From Shewanella decolorationis S12 (lineage in GTDB: Bacteria > Pseudomonadota > Gammaproteobacteria > Enterobacterales > Shewanellaceae), in assembly GCF_000485795.1 (NCBI RefSeq), contig NZ_AXZL01000076.1:937505-1001504 (forward strand): a stretch of DNA of 64,000 nt. Direction: 5' to 3'. Shown here piece by piece: positions 8,208 through 18,145 of the stretch. Under the pieces are notes generated by a model. The model had not been told where the DNA came from. It did not search any database and saw only the letters and a program-made list of their open reading frames with translations. Each line of letters begins with the position of its first letter. Position 1 is the stretch's first letter. Position numbers and translations under genes: made by a program.

Positions 8208-9335
8208 ATGTCAGACGCAAAAAAATTAAGTGGTGCTGGATTACGTGGCCAGAGCGCGGGTGAGACTGCACTAAGTACTGTAGGTGTATCGGGTAGCGGC
8301 CTGACCTACCGCGGTTACGATGTAAAAGATCTGGCCGAAAACGCCACCTTCGAAGAAGTCGCCTACCTGATCCTTTACGGTGAGCTGCCAACCACAGCAC
8401 AACTCGAGGCCTATAAGACCAAACTTAAGGGCATGCGCGGCCTGCCACAGGCATTAAAAGAAGTGTTAGAGCGCATCCCTGCCGATGCTCATCCAATGGA
8501 TGTGATGCGTACTGGTTGCTCTATGCTGGGTAACCTCGAAGCCGAGCACAACTTTAGCGAGCAAAGCCAAATTGCCGACCGTTTACTGGCGGCTTTCCCA
8601 TCGATCATTTGCTACTGGTATCGCTTTAGCCACGATGGCGTACGCATCGATACAGAAACCGATGACAATCAAATCGGCGCCCATTTCTTACACCTGCTGC
8701 ACGGCAAAGCCCCATCGGCGCTGCACGCTAAAGTAATGGACGTTTCGTTAATTCTGTATGCAGAGCATGAGTTTAACGCTTCAACCTTTACCGCCCGTGT
8801 GTGTGCATCGACCCTGTCGGACATGCATTCTTGCGTAACTGGCGCAATCGGTTCACTACGTGGCCCACTGCATGGCGGCGCCAACGAAGCGGCGATGGAA
8901 CTCATTCAAGATATGAAAGACGAAGCCGATGCCCGCGATGTGCTCATGGGTAAACTCGAGCGCAAAGAAAAGATTATGGGCTTTGGTCACGCCATCTACC
9001 GAGATTCAGATCCTCGTAACGCCATCATCAAAGAATGGTCAGAAAAACTGGCCGCAGATTATGGCGATGATCGCCTCTACCGCGTATCGGTCGCCTGTGA
9101 AGCCCTGATGTGGGAACAGAAAAAACTCTTCTGTAACGCCGACTTCTTCCACGCCAGTGCTTACCACTTCATGGGCATTCCAACCAAGCTGTTTACCCCG
9201 ATCTTCGTTTGTTCACGGGTAACGGGTTGGGCAGCACATGTGATGGAGCAGCGTTCAAACAACCGCATTATTCGTCCAAGTGCCGACTATGTGGGTGTAT
9301 CACCACGCAAAGTGGTACCCATTGCCAACCGTTAA
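8208..9335 (+). CDS. prpC: 2-methylcitrate synthase
   Basis: A 375-residue type II citrate synthase family member that condenses propionyl-CoA with oxaloacetate. The catalytic residues sit in GPLHGGANEAAME (His), MGFGHAIYRDSDPR (His and substrate Arg) and the later region with the catalytic Asp (FCNADFFHASAYHFMGIP). The short length and N-terminal LSGAGLRGQSAGETALSTVG are typical of PrpC rather than GltA, and the neighbourhood confirms it. GGAAGGGAAGA before the ATG provides the ribosome site. The 235-base leader behind prpB holds no ORF worth reporting. Confidence 0.95.
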   Translation: MSDAKKLSGAGLRGQSAGETALSTVGVSGSGLTYRGYDVKDLAENATFEEVAYLILYGELPTTAQLEAYKTKLKGMRGLPQALKEVLERIPADAHPMDVMRTGCSMLGNLEAEHNFSEQSQIADRLLAAFPSIICYWYRFSHDGVRIDTETDDNQIGAHFLHLLHGKAPSALHAKVMDVSLILYAEHEFNASTFTARVCASTLSDMHSCVTGAIGSLRGPLHGGANEAAMELIQDMKDEADARDVLMGKLERKEKIMGFGHAIYRDSDPRNAIIKEWSEKLAADYGDDRLYRVSVACEALMWEQKKLFCNADFFHASAYHFMGIPTKLFTPIFVCSRVTGWAAHVMEQRSNNRIIRPSADYVGVSPRKVVPIANR

Positions 9336-9415
9336 GCAAAACTGACCACACTTAGCGCGAGACTTCACTCAAGGTGCGTCTCGCGCCGACTTCATTTTCC
9401 GAAATGGATGATGTT

Positions 9416-12019
9416 ATGAGCACTGTTATGAACACCCAATATCGCAAGCCTTTACCCGGCACAGCACTCGACTATTTCGATACCCGCGAAGCCATTGAAG
9501 CCATTGCCCCCGGCGCCTATGCGAAATTGCCTTACACCTCGCGCGTGTTAGCGGAAAACTTAGTGCGTCGCTGCGAGCCGCAGGCGCTTACAGACTCGCT
9601 AAAACAAATTATTGAATCAAAACAGGAACTAGATTTCCCATGGTTCCCGGCCCGCGTGGTGTGCCACGATATTTTGGGGCAAACCGCGCTGGTAGACCTT
9701 GCAGGTCTGCGTGATGCGATTGCTGCTAAGGGAGGCGATCCGGCGCAGGTTAACCCTGTGGTCCCGACCCAGCTGATTGTCGACCACTCACTGGCTGTGG
9801 AATTCGGTGGTTTCGATAAAGATGCCTTCGCCAAAAACCGCGCCATCGAAGACAGGCGCAACGAAGACAGATTTCACTTTATCAACTGGACGCAAAAAGC
9901 CTTTAAAAACATTGATGTGATCCCACAGGGTAACGGCATCATGCACCAAATCAACCTGGAGCGTATGTCACCCGTGGTGCATGCTCGCGATGGCGTGGCA
10001 TTCCCCGATACCTTAGTGGGCACCGACAGTCACACGCCACACGTGGATGCGCTGGGCGTCATCGCTATCGGTGTGGGTGGACTTGAGGCCGAAAGCGTGA
10101 TGCTGGGCCGCGCCTCCTATATGCGTCTACCCGACATTATCGGCGTTGAGCTAACAGGCAAGCCTCAGCCAGGCATTACCGCCACCGATATCGTATTAGC
10201 CTTGACCGAATTCCTGCGTAAGGAAAAAGTGGTTTCTTCTTATTTAGAGTTCTTCGGCGAAGGTGCTGAGGCTTTAACCCTTGGCGATCGTGCGACTATC
10301 TCTAACATGACGCCAGAATTTGGCGCCACCGCCGCCATGTTCTATATCGACCAACAAACGCTAGACTACCTAACCCTCACGGGTCGTAGCGATGAGCAAG
10401 TTAAATTGGTTGAGACCTATGCCAAGACCACAGGTTTGTGGAGCGATGATCTCAAGCAGGCCGAGTACCCACGTACCCTGCATTTTGATCTATCATCGGT
10501 AGTGCGTACCATTGCTGGCCCATCGAATCCCCATGCTCGCGTTCCGACTTCAGAGTTGGCCGCGCGCGGCATCAGCGGCGTGGTTGAAAACGAGCCAGGC
10601 TTAATGCCAGATGGTGCCGTGATTATTGCGGCTATTACCAGTTGCACCAACACCAGTAACCCACGTAACGTAATTGCGGCGGGCCTGCTGGCACGTAACG
10701 CCAATGCCAAAGGCTTAAGCCGTAAACCTTGGGTGAAAACCTCACTCGCCCCCGGCTCTAAGGCGGTACAACTCTATTTAGAAGAAGCCAACTTGCTGCC
10801 AGAGCTAGAGTCATTAGGCTTCGGTATTGTCGGTTTTGCCTGCACCACCTGTAACGGTATGAGCGGCGCACTCGACCCAGTGATTCAGCAGGAAGTGATC
10901 GACCGCGATCTTTACGCCACCGCCGTATTATCCGGTAACCGTAACTTCGACGGCCGTATTCACCCTTACGCTAAGCAAGCCTTCCTCGCATCACCGCCAT
11001 TAGTCGTCGCCTATGCAATCGCAGGGACGATTCGCTTCGATATCGAGAAGGATGTACTCGGTCAAGATAAAGACGGCAAGCCAGTGCGCTTAATCGATAT
11101 TTGGCCAACGGATGCCGAAATCGATGCTGTGATTGCGGCAAGCGTGAAGCCAGAGCAGTTCCGCAAAGTCTACGAGCCGATGTTCGACCTGAGCGTCGAC
11201 TATAGCGATAAGGTCAGCCCACTGTACGACTGGCGTCCACAATCAACCTATATCCGCCGCCCACCCTACTGGGAAGGTGCATTAGCGGGCGAGCGCACCC
11301 TCAAGGGCATGCGTCCACTCGCGGTATTAGGCGACAACATCACCACCGACCATTTATCGCCATCAAACGCGATTATGATGGACAGCGCGGCGGGCGAATA
11401 CCTGCACAAGATGGGCCTGCCAGAGGAAGACTTTAACTCCTACGCGACCCACAGGGGCGACCACTTAACCGCCCAGCGCGCGACCTTCGCCAACCCTAAA
11501 CTCAAAAACGAGATGGCAATTGTCGATGGCAAGGTGAAGCAAGGCTCACTGGCGCGTATCGAGCCAGAAGGCATAGTCACCCGCATGTGGGAAGCCATTG
11601 AAACCTATATGGATCGCAAACAACCGCTGATTATTATTGCCGGCGCTGACTATGGTCAGGGTTCATCCCGTGACTGGGCGGCAAAAGGTGTGCGTTTAGC
11701 GGGTGTTGAGGCGATTGTCGCCGAAGGTTTCGAGCGTATTCACCGCACAAACTTAGTCGGTATGGGCGTGTTGCCGCTGGAGTTCAAAGCGGGCGAGAAT
11801 CGCGCGACCTATGGCATCGATGGCACCGAGGTGTTTGATGTTGTTGGTGATATCGCGCCACGTGCAGACTTGACCGTTATCATCACCCGTAAAAACGGTG
11901 AGCATGTCGAAGTGCCTGTGACCTGTCGTTTAGATACCGCTGAAGAAGTGTCTATCTACTCTGCTGGCGGCGTACTGCAACGGTTTGCGCAGGATTTTTT
12001 AGAGTCAAATCTGAAGTAA
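9416..12019 (+). CDS. acnD: 2-methylcitrate dehydratase, Fe/S-dependent, AcnD
   Basis: A protein of about 867 residues in the aconitase A family, the form that replaces PrpD in Shewanella and others and works with PrpF to yield 2-methylaconitate. The [4Fe-4S] ligands are visible in AITSCTNTSNPRN and FACTTCNGMSG, and the swivel domain has GADYGQGSSRDWAAKG. TDSHTPHVDALG marks the substrate site. Several in-frame starts exist (GTG 9374, ATG 9404, 9416, 9428); I prefer 9416 for its GGATG spacing, with 9428 giving the common MNTQYRKPLPGT start. It follows prpC closely and is in the operon. Confidence 0.93.
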   Translation: MSTVMNTQYRKPLPGTALDYFDTREAIEAIAPGAYAKLPYTSRVLAENLVRRCEPQALTDSLKQIIESKQELDFPWFPARVVCHDILGQTALVDLAGLRDAIAAKGGDPAQVNPVVPTQLIVDHSLAVEFGGFDKDAFAKNRAIEDRRNEDRFHFINWTQKAFKNIDVIPQGNGIMHQINLERMSPVVHARDGVAFPDTLVGTDSHTPHVDALGVIAIGVGGLEAESVMLGRASYMRLPDIIGVELTGKPQPGITATDIVLALTEFLRKEKVVSSYLEFFGEGAEALTLGDRATISNMTPEFGATAAMFYIDQQTLDYLTLTGRSDEQVKLVETYAKTTGLWSDDLKQAEYPRTLHFDLSSVVRTIAGPSNPHARVPTSELAARGISGVVENEPGLMPDGAVIIAAITSCTNTSNPRNVIAAGLLARNANAKGLSRKPWVKTSLAPGSKAVQLYLEEANLLPELESLGFGIVGFACTTCNGMSGALDPVIQQEVIDRDLYATAVLSGNRNFDGRIHPYAKQAFLASPPLVVAYAIAGTIRFDIEKDVLGQDKDGKPVRLIDIWPTDAEIDAVIAASVKPEQFRKVYEPMFDLSVDYSDKVSPLYDWRPQSTYIRRPPYWEGALAGERTLKGMRPLAVLGDNITTDHLSPSNAIMMDSAAGEYLHKMGLPEEDFNSYATHRGDHLTAQRATFANPKLKNEMAIVDGKVKQGSLARIEPEGIVTRMWEAIETYMDRKQPLIIIAGADYGQGSSRDWAAKGVRLAGVEAIVAEGFERIHRTNLVGMGVLPLEFKAGENRATYGIDGTEVFDVVGDIAPRADLTVIITRKNGEHVEVPVTCRLDTAEEVSIYSAGGVLQRFAQDFLESNLK

Positions 12020-12033
12020 GATTCGCGCTAAAA

Positions 12034-12060
12034 GGCGGCAATGCCGACAAGCTTGCCGCC
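12034..12060. other. Intercistronic hairpin between acnD and prpF
   Basis: GGCGGCAA and TTGCCGCC form an eight-base perfect stem with an 11-base loop. There is no following T run, so it is more likely an mRNA-stabilising or processing hairpin than a terminator. Confidence 0.5.
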
Positions 12061-12105
12061 TATATCGACACGAACCTTTTCGCTATTCCCCTTGGAGTTA
12101 ATAGC

Positions 12106-13299
12106 ATGAGTAATAAACTTTTCCCGCCCCAGATTAAAGTGGCTGCAACCTATATGCGTGGTGGCACTAGCAAAGGGGTATTTTTCCGTCTGCATGATTT
12201 ACCCGAAGCAGCCCAAGTACCCGGCCCAGCCCGTGATGCACTACTGCTGCGCGTCATTGGCAGCCCCGACCCCTATGGTAAACAAATTGATGGTATGGGC
12301 GGCGCAACTTCAAGCACCAGCAAGACGGTTATTCTGTCTAAAAGCAGCCAAGCCGACCACGATGTCGACTATCTGTTCGGCCAAGTGTCTATCGACAAAC
12401 CCTTTGTGGATTGGAGCGGTAACTGCGGCAACTTAACCGCCGCCGTCGGCGCCTTTGCCATCAGCAATGGTCTGATTGATGCTGATCGTATTCCGCAAAA
12501 CGGTATCTGCACCGTGCGCATTTGGCAGGCCAATATTGGTAAAACCATTATTGCCCACGTGCCAATTACCGATGGCATGGTGCAAGAGACCGGTGATTTT
12601 GAGCTCGATGGCGTGACCTTCCCCGCCGCCGAAGTACAGATCGAATTTATGAATCCCGCCGCTGACGAAGACGGCGATGGTGGCAGCATGTTCCCAACGG
12701 GTAATTTAGTAGATGTACTCGAAGTACCGGGTATTGGCAGCTTTAATGCCACCATGATTAACGCGGGTATTCCAACCATCTTTATCAATGCTGAGGATCT
12801 GGGTTACACGGGCACTGAACTGCAAGACGATATCAACAGCGATAACGCGGCTCTTGCCAAATTTGAAACCATCCGTGCTTACGGCGCTCTACATATGGGA
12901 CTGATAAAGCATGTTGATGAGGCCGCATCACGCCAACATACCCCAAAAATCGCCTTTGTTGCTAAACCGAAGAGCTATGTGTCATCCAGCGGTAAAACCG
13001 TAGCGGCAGAGGAAATCGATCTTCTGGTTCGCGCCCTTTCCATGGGCAAATTGCACCATGCGATGATGGGCACAGCCGCCGTAGCCATTGGCACCGCGGC
13101 GGCGATTCCCGGCACTTTAGTGAATCTCGCGGCAGGCGGTGGTGAGAAGGAGGCAGTACGTTTTGGCCACCCTTCAGGCACCCTTCGCGTTGGCGCGCAG
13201 GCCATGCAAGTAAACGGCGAATGGACTGTCGTCAAAGCCATTATGAGCCGTAGCGCCCGCGTCCTAATGGAAGGCTTTGTGCGCGTACCTTCGGCTTAA
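12106..13299 (+). CDS. prpF: 2-methylaconitate cis-trans isomerase
   Basis: A 397-residue member of the PrpF family (diaminopimelate-epimerase-like fold) that isomerises the AcnD product so that a standard aconitase can complete the cycle. Family blocks include KVAATYMRGGTSKGVFF at the N-terminus, DGMGGATSSTSKTVI, DWSGNCGNLTAAVGAFAI and a C-terminal RFGHPSGTLRVGAQ. These contain the Cys/Lys region used for proton transfer. A GGAG lies before the ATG. It is the last gene of the propionate operon and is followed by a strong terminator at 13321. Confidence 0.95.
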   Translation: MSNKLFPPQIKVAATYMRGGTSKGVFFRLHDLPEAAQVPGPARDALLLRVIGSPDPYGKQIDGMGGATSSTSKTVILSKSSQADHDVDYLFGQVSIDKPFVDWSGNCGNLTAAVGAFAISNGLIDADRIPQNGICTVRIWQANIGKTIIAHVPITDGMVQETGDFELDGVTFPAAEVQIEFMNPAADEDGDGGSMFPTGNLVDVLEVPGIGSFNATMINAGIPTIFINAEDLGYTGTELQDDINSDNAALAKFETIRAYGALHMGLIKHVDEAASRQHTPKIAFVAKPKSYVSSSGKTVAAEEIDLLVRALSMGKLHHAMMGTAAVAIGTAAAIPGTLVNLAAGGGEKEAVRFGHPSGTLRVGAQAMQVNGEWTVVKAIMSRSARVLMEGFVRVPSA

Positions 13300-13320
13300 G
13301 CCAAGAAAAGAGTTCAACCA

Positions 13321-13358
13321 AAGACCTTGCTTCACCCCCTTCCGGCAAGGTCTTTTTT
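13321..13358 (+). terminator. Rho-independent terminator of the propionate operon
   Basis: AAGACCTTGC pairs with GCAAGGTCTT, giving a ten-base perfect stem followed directly by a run of T. It ends the gntR-prpB-prpC-acnD-prpF transcript. Confidence 0.85.
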
Positions 13359-13586
13359 TATTATCCCCTGTAGCAACCAATATGTTGGCATTCGGTAAAA
13401 AATGCTAAACTTGGATTGTTTACTGCTGATAATGATAAAAATCCAATGAGCGGCATAAACTTGTAAATAAAGTATTCATTACTTTTATTTTGCAATTTAG
13501 TTCGCGCCTGCTTTTGACTCGCGCGATTGACCCAAAGTAACTAATGCCTCCCAACTTTGGGATCACTGGGTTTTATAGGGGTAGTT

Positions 13587-16500
13587 TTGAGTCAACCAAT
13601 CCTAAGACTAATCTTAAGTGTGCTCTGCATCCTGAATTTTTTTGCGGTGCCCCCATCAGGCTTGGCATTACCATTAAATTCGGCCAACACTCAGCTAAAA
13701 TTCGAACATATCCGCAGTGAGGAAGGGTTAAACCAAAACACTATCACTAGCCTGTTTATGGACAGCGCGGGCATGCTTTGGATTGGCACTCAAGATGGAC
13801 TCCACAGTTATAATGGCTATAACTTTAATCTGTTTATCCACTCGCCTAATGATCCTAAAAGCATTTCAGAAAGCTATGTATCAGATATTATTCAAGATGC
13901 TGATGGCTATCTTTGGGTAGGTACCTTTAGCCAAGGGATTAATCGATTAGATTTAAAAACTGGTACGTTTGAGCGCTTTGGTACAGAACAGGGTCTGACA
14001 GACCCAAGAGTCACTAAACTCAATATTGTGGGTAATACCCTTTGGATTGGTACTCAAGGAGGATTATTTTCACTCTCGACCAAAACCAAGCGTCTTACAC
14101 AGGTTTCATTAGGGACTAGCATAGAACCTTACATTACCAGCCTTGCTAACGTTGATAACACCTACTTACTCGCGGGCACTAAGGCAAGTGGTACTTTTGC
14201 AGTCAGCGCCAACACAATTACCCGACTCAATGTGCCTCAGGACCAGATCGCATATCAAATCAAAGCCAACTCAACTCGCGCCATTACCTTAGCTCTAGGT
14301 AATCAACTCTGGCATTATGATCTGGCGACTCAACATGGAAAAATGCTTTGGCAAGCAGAAAAGAATATTCCGTATATCAAAGATTTTATTCATACACCCC
14401 AAGGACAATTCTGGGTTGTAGGCCCTGGAGCAGGGTTAATTCAATTAGAGCGAGCCGCTGATCACTTTGTCGCTTCATACCATAAGTACGATATGAAGCG
14501 CACAAACAGTATTAGTGAAAATAATATCCTGTGCCTGCTTGAAGATACCTTCGGTAACCTATGGCTTGGTGCGAGCTATTCAGGTTTGAATAAGATCAAT
14601 ACCCGCCGGCAATATTTTCAGCATTTATTTGAATATACAAATGAATTACCTCAGCAGAGTAATAATATTCGCACCATATACCGGAGCCAAGATCAGGCAT
14701 TATGGATAGGTACTGAAGGCGCTGGACTTAAACGACTTGCTTTGAATAGTACAAAATACGAGCATTTCACTTCGGAGTTTGCCAAGGCGCTAGGACAAGA
14801 AACTCAAAACATTAATCTAATTTTGCGTTCGATTATTCAAGACCATCAGGGCACGCTGTGGTTTGCGAGTAATTATGGATTAGGGCGTTTAAGTAAAAAT
14901 GGTGATTTCAGCCTGATACGGGTTTCCAATGATCTGGACGCCACCTCCGAAGCTAACTATATCCGCAGCTTAGAGCTAGATAACCAAAACAGACTGTGGG
15001 TGGCTACATCCCACGCGCTGTATCGAAAGTCACCTGATAAAGATGAATTTACGCCAGTTCCACTTACTGGGATTGAGAATTTTCATCCAATGCAAAATCT
15101 ATTACTTATCCTGAGATCCAATCAAAATACTCTGTGGATAGGTTCGCTCAACGGTCTAGTTAAACTTGATATGACTACGGGAGTTGGCGAGGTTTTTTAC
15201 CACGACCCGCATGATAAAAAAAGCATTATAAACAATCGTATTAGGGATATTTTAGTATCGACTGATGGGAATGTTTGGTTTGCAACCCATGGAGGTATTA
15301 GCAAGCTGTCAGCACAGGACTCCTCTCCCGTTTTCCATGATTACACCCGCGCTCAGGGCTTACCCAGCGACACTATTTACGCCCTACTGGAAGATAGTGA
15401 GCATCATATCTGGTTTAGTAGTAACGCTGGTATAGGCAAGCTAAATCCCATTAATGGCAAAATCATCAACTTTAATGAACAGGAAGGCCTGCAGGCATTG
15501 GAGTTTAACGGTGGTGTAAAACTTAAAGACAGCGATGGTGATCTCTGGTTTGGTGGCATTAACGGCATCAATCGTTTTAATCCAGAAACACTGCCAGATC
15601 AAAGGGTCGACGCAAAAGTCGCGCTCACTGCCTATAAAATCGCGGGAGAAAAACACACCATCCTCGATCTTAGTCATCCACCACAAATAGTGATGAACTA
15701 CGCAGATCAATTGGTTAGCTTTGAGGTGACATCCCTCGACTTTAGTTACACAGGAAAAAATCGCTTTAGCTATTTCCTCGAAGGATTTGATAACCAAAGG
15801 CACGATTTGCCTACAGGTAATGAAATTACTTTTACCAATATCGATCCAGGCCATTACGTACTGCATGTTAGGCATTCGCTAGAATACAATCGCGAAGGTA
15901 ATTATGCTCTCCTTGTCGATTTAACGGTTAATGCCCCGTTTTATAGAACTCAATTTGCCTATGCACTTTATATTCTGCTGACATTAGGTCTGCTAGGATG
16001 GACAATTAAGTGGCGCAAGCAAAAACGCCAGCAACAACATGAATTTGAAACCAGCATTCGCGCCTCCGAAGAACGGCTTAAACTCGCACTTTGGGCCTCT
16101 GGTGATGGCATGTGGGATTGGAATATCCAAGAGCAGCAAGTATATCGAACCCATACTGATATTCCGGTACCCCAGTGGAATCGACATAATCTGCTGCACG
16201 ATAATGCCCACCCTGAAGACAGAGAAAGATTTAGGCAAATCTTGACCGAACACTTACAAGGCCGGACGCCCTTTTTTGAAGTGGAATATCGTATCGAGCA
16301 TTCACCGGGCAACTGGGTTTGGATCCTTGAGCGCGGCAAAGTGGTAGAAAAAAATAGCCATGAACAGCCCATTCGGATGACGGGCACTACCCGTAATATC
16401 ACTTCGCGTAAGTTGATCGAGAACGAGCTAGTGCTCTCTTCTCAAGTGCTTAACAGCATGAACGAAGCGGTTGTCGTGGCAGGTTTAGACTATCGTATCC

Positions 16501-18089
16501 GCTCGGTAAACCCAGCCTTTAGCGCCATTACCGGATATTCGGAGCGGCAAATCAGTGATAAATATTTAATTCACTTAGCCTACAGCAGGCAGCAGCGAGA
16601 TCTGTTCAACAGTATTGAGCAGCAGTTACTACGAAATAAACATTGGGCGGGTGAAATTTGGATCCGTAACAAGTCACGTAAGGCGATTCTAGTGTGGCTT
16701 GAGATCAACCAAGTGATCGATGTCAAAGGGGAAACAAGCCACTTTGTGGCGGTGTTTACCGATATCACAGAGCGTAAAAAGGCCGAAGAGGATTTACGCT
16801 TCCTCGCCAGCTTCGACACCCTGACTGGACTGCCGAATCGCACCTTGTTCCAAGACAGGCTCAACCACGCCATATCTCAAGCCCATAGGTCGAATAATAT
16901 CGTCGCTCTGTTGTTTTTAGACCTCGACCGCTTTAAACATATTAATGACTCTATGGGGCACCATATTGGCGATCTGCTCCTCAAAGCCGTGGCCCACAGG
17001 CTGCAAAGTGCCGTTCGCGAAGGGGATACAGTTGCCCGCTTAGGTGGCGATGAATTTACCATTATTCTAGAAGGCGTGGCGAAAACCAAAGCAGCAACAC
17101 TGATCTCCGAGAAAGTGCTTAAGGCCTTTCAGGCACCCTTCTTGCTCGACGATAAATCACTGACCATTTCGACCTCAATTGGTATCAGCCTGTATCCCAA
17201 CGACGCGACAGATGTGGACTCGCTGATCAAGTTTGCCGACACCGCCATGTATCATGCTAAGGCGCTCGGGCGAAATAACTTTCAGTTTTACACCAATAAA
17301 CTCAATGAGATGGCAACACGCCATGTGCAACTCGAAGCGGGGCTTAAGCAGGCTATTTCTCGCAATGAGTTAAGTTTGGTGTATCAACCCAAGTTTTGTT
17401 TGCGAAATGGCTCTCTCACAGGCCTTGAGGCACTGCTACGCTGGCATCATTCTGAGTTAGGCCCGATCTCACCCGCCGAGTTTATTCCGCTCGCAGAGGA
17501 AACAGGCATCATTAATCAGATTGGCCATTGGGTGATCAACCACGCCTGTCAACAGCTTGCGGAGTGGAATGAACAGGGCTTTAGCGGTCTTAGTATGGCG
17601 GTTAACCTTTCGGCACGGCAGTTAAAAGCCGATATTATCTCGACCATCGAAGTCGCCCTCGCGGTATCTGGCCTGCCCGCCAAGGCCCTCGAGCTGGAAT
17701 TAACCGAGTCGATGATCATGGGTAATCCGCAGGAATCGGTAAATATCCTTTCTAAACTCAAGGCATTAGGTTTAACCATCGCTGTGGATGATTTCGGTAC
17801 TGGTTACTCAAGCTTGAGTTACCTAAAACGTTTCCCCATCGATACCCTAAAGATTGACCGTGAGTTTGTGCGCGACATTACCAACGACCCCGATGATGCG
17901 GCAATAACAAGCGCGATTATTGCGCTCGCCCATAGCCTAGAATTGAATGTAGTTGCCGAAGGGGTTGAAACCCAAGAACAGCTGAACTTCTTAGCGCTGC
18001 AAGGTTGCGATCAAGTACAGGGCTTCCTGCTGAGTAAACCGCTCAGTGCCCAAGATTGCTTAGCGCTGTTGCAACAACGGATAAAATAA
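13587..18089 (+). CDS. Beta-propeller sensor with PAS, GGDEF and EAL domains
   Basis: About 1500 residues. A signal sequence or anchor leads into a large periplasmic region of repeated Reg_prop blades (DSAGMLWIGTQDGLHSYNG, DADGYLWVGTFSQGINRLD and others), a Y_Y_Y domain, one membrane helix (FAYALYILLTLGLLGWTIKW near residue 800), then two PAS domains, GGDEF and EAL. RLGGDEF is intact and has an RxxD inhibitory site (REGD) five residues before it. EALLRW, ELTES and DDFGTGYSS indicate an intact phosphodiesterase. It could make and degrade cyclic di-GMP in response to a periplasmic cue. No ATG fits: TTG 13587 with AGGGG five bases upstream is preferred over TTG 13557. Confidence 0.88.
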   Translation: MSQPILRLILSVLCILNFFAVPPSGLALPLNSANTQLKFEHIRSEEGLNQNTITSLFMDSAGMLWIGTQDGLHSYNGYNFNLFIHSPNDPKSISESYVSDIIQDADGYLWVGTFSQGINRLDLKTGTFERFGTEQGLTDPRVTKLNIVGNTLWIGTQGGLFSLSTKTKRLTQVSLGTSIEPYITSLANVDNTYLLAGTKASGTFAVSANTITRLNVPQDQIAYQIKANSTRAITLALGNQLWHYDLATQHGKMLWQAEKNIPYIKDFIHTPQGQFWVVGPGAGLIQLERAADHFVASYHKYDMKRTNSISENNILCLLEDTFGNLWLGASYSGLNKINTRRQYFQHLFEYTNELPQQSNNIRTIYRSQDQALWIGTEGAGLKRLALNSTKYEHFTSEFAKALGQETQNINLILRSIIQDHQGTLWFASNYGLGRLSKNGDFSLIRVSNDLDATSEANYIRSLELDNQNRLWVATSHALYRKSPDKDEFTPVPLTGIENFHPMQNLLLILRSNQNTLWIGSLNGLVKLDMTTGVGEVFYHDPHDKKSIINNRIRDILVSTDGNVWFATHGGISKLSAQDSSPVFHDYTRAQGLPSDTIYALLEDSEHHIWFSSNAGIGKLNPINGKIINFNEQEGLQALEFNGGVKLKDSDGDLWFGGINGINRFNPETLPDQRVDAKVALTAYKIAGEKHTILDLSHPPQIVMNYADQLVSFEVTSLDFSYTGKNRFSYFLEGFDNQRHDLPTGNEITFTNIDPGHYVLHVRHSLEYNREGNYALLVDLTVNAPFYRTQFAYALYILLTLGLLGWTIKWRKQKRQQQHEFETSIRASEERLKLALWASGDGMWDWNIQEQQVYRTHTDIPVPQWNRHNLLHDNAHPEDRERFRQILTEHLQGRTPFFEVEYRIEHSPGNWVWILERGKVVEKNSHEQPIRMTGTTRNITSRKLIENELVLSSQVLNSMNEAVVVAGLDYRIRSVNPAFSAITGYSERQISDKYLIHLAYSRQQRDLFNSIEQQLLRNKHWAGEIWIRNKSRKAILVWLEINQVIDVKGETSHFVAVFTDITERKKAEEDLRFLASFDTLTGLPNRTLFQDRLNHAISQAHRSNNIVALLFLDLDRFKHINDSMGHHIGDLLLKAVAHRLQSAVREGDTVARLGGDEFTIILEGVAKTKAATLISEKVLKAFQAPFLLDDKSLTISTSIGISLYPNDATDVDSLIKFADTAMYHAKALGRNNFQFYTNKLNEMATRHVQLEAGLKQAISRNELSLVYQPKFCLRNGSLTGLEALLRWHHSELGPISPAEFIPLAEETGIINQIGHWVINHACQQLAEWNEQGFSGLSMAVNLSARQLKADIISTIEVALAVSGLPAKALELELTESMIMGNPQESVNILSKLKALGLTIAVDDFGTGYSSLSYLKRFPIDTLKIDREFVRDITNDPDDAAITSAIIALAHSLELNVVAEGVETQEQLNFLALQGCDQVQGFLLSKPLSAQDCLALLQQRIK

Positions 18090-18094
18090 AACCA

Positions 18095-18127
18095 GATAAA
18101 AAATAAGGCTCCATAATGGAGCCTTAT
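18095..18127 (-). terminator. Terminator of ilvE
   Basis: A near-perfect 12-base stem (ATAAGGCTCCAT against ATGGAGCCTTAT) lies between the convergent sensor gene and ilvE. Read on the minus strand it is followed by TTTTTATC, so it best serves ilvE. Confidence 0.75.
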
Positions 18128-18145
18128 CGTATTGATATCAGAAGA

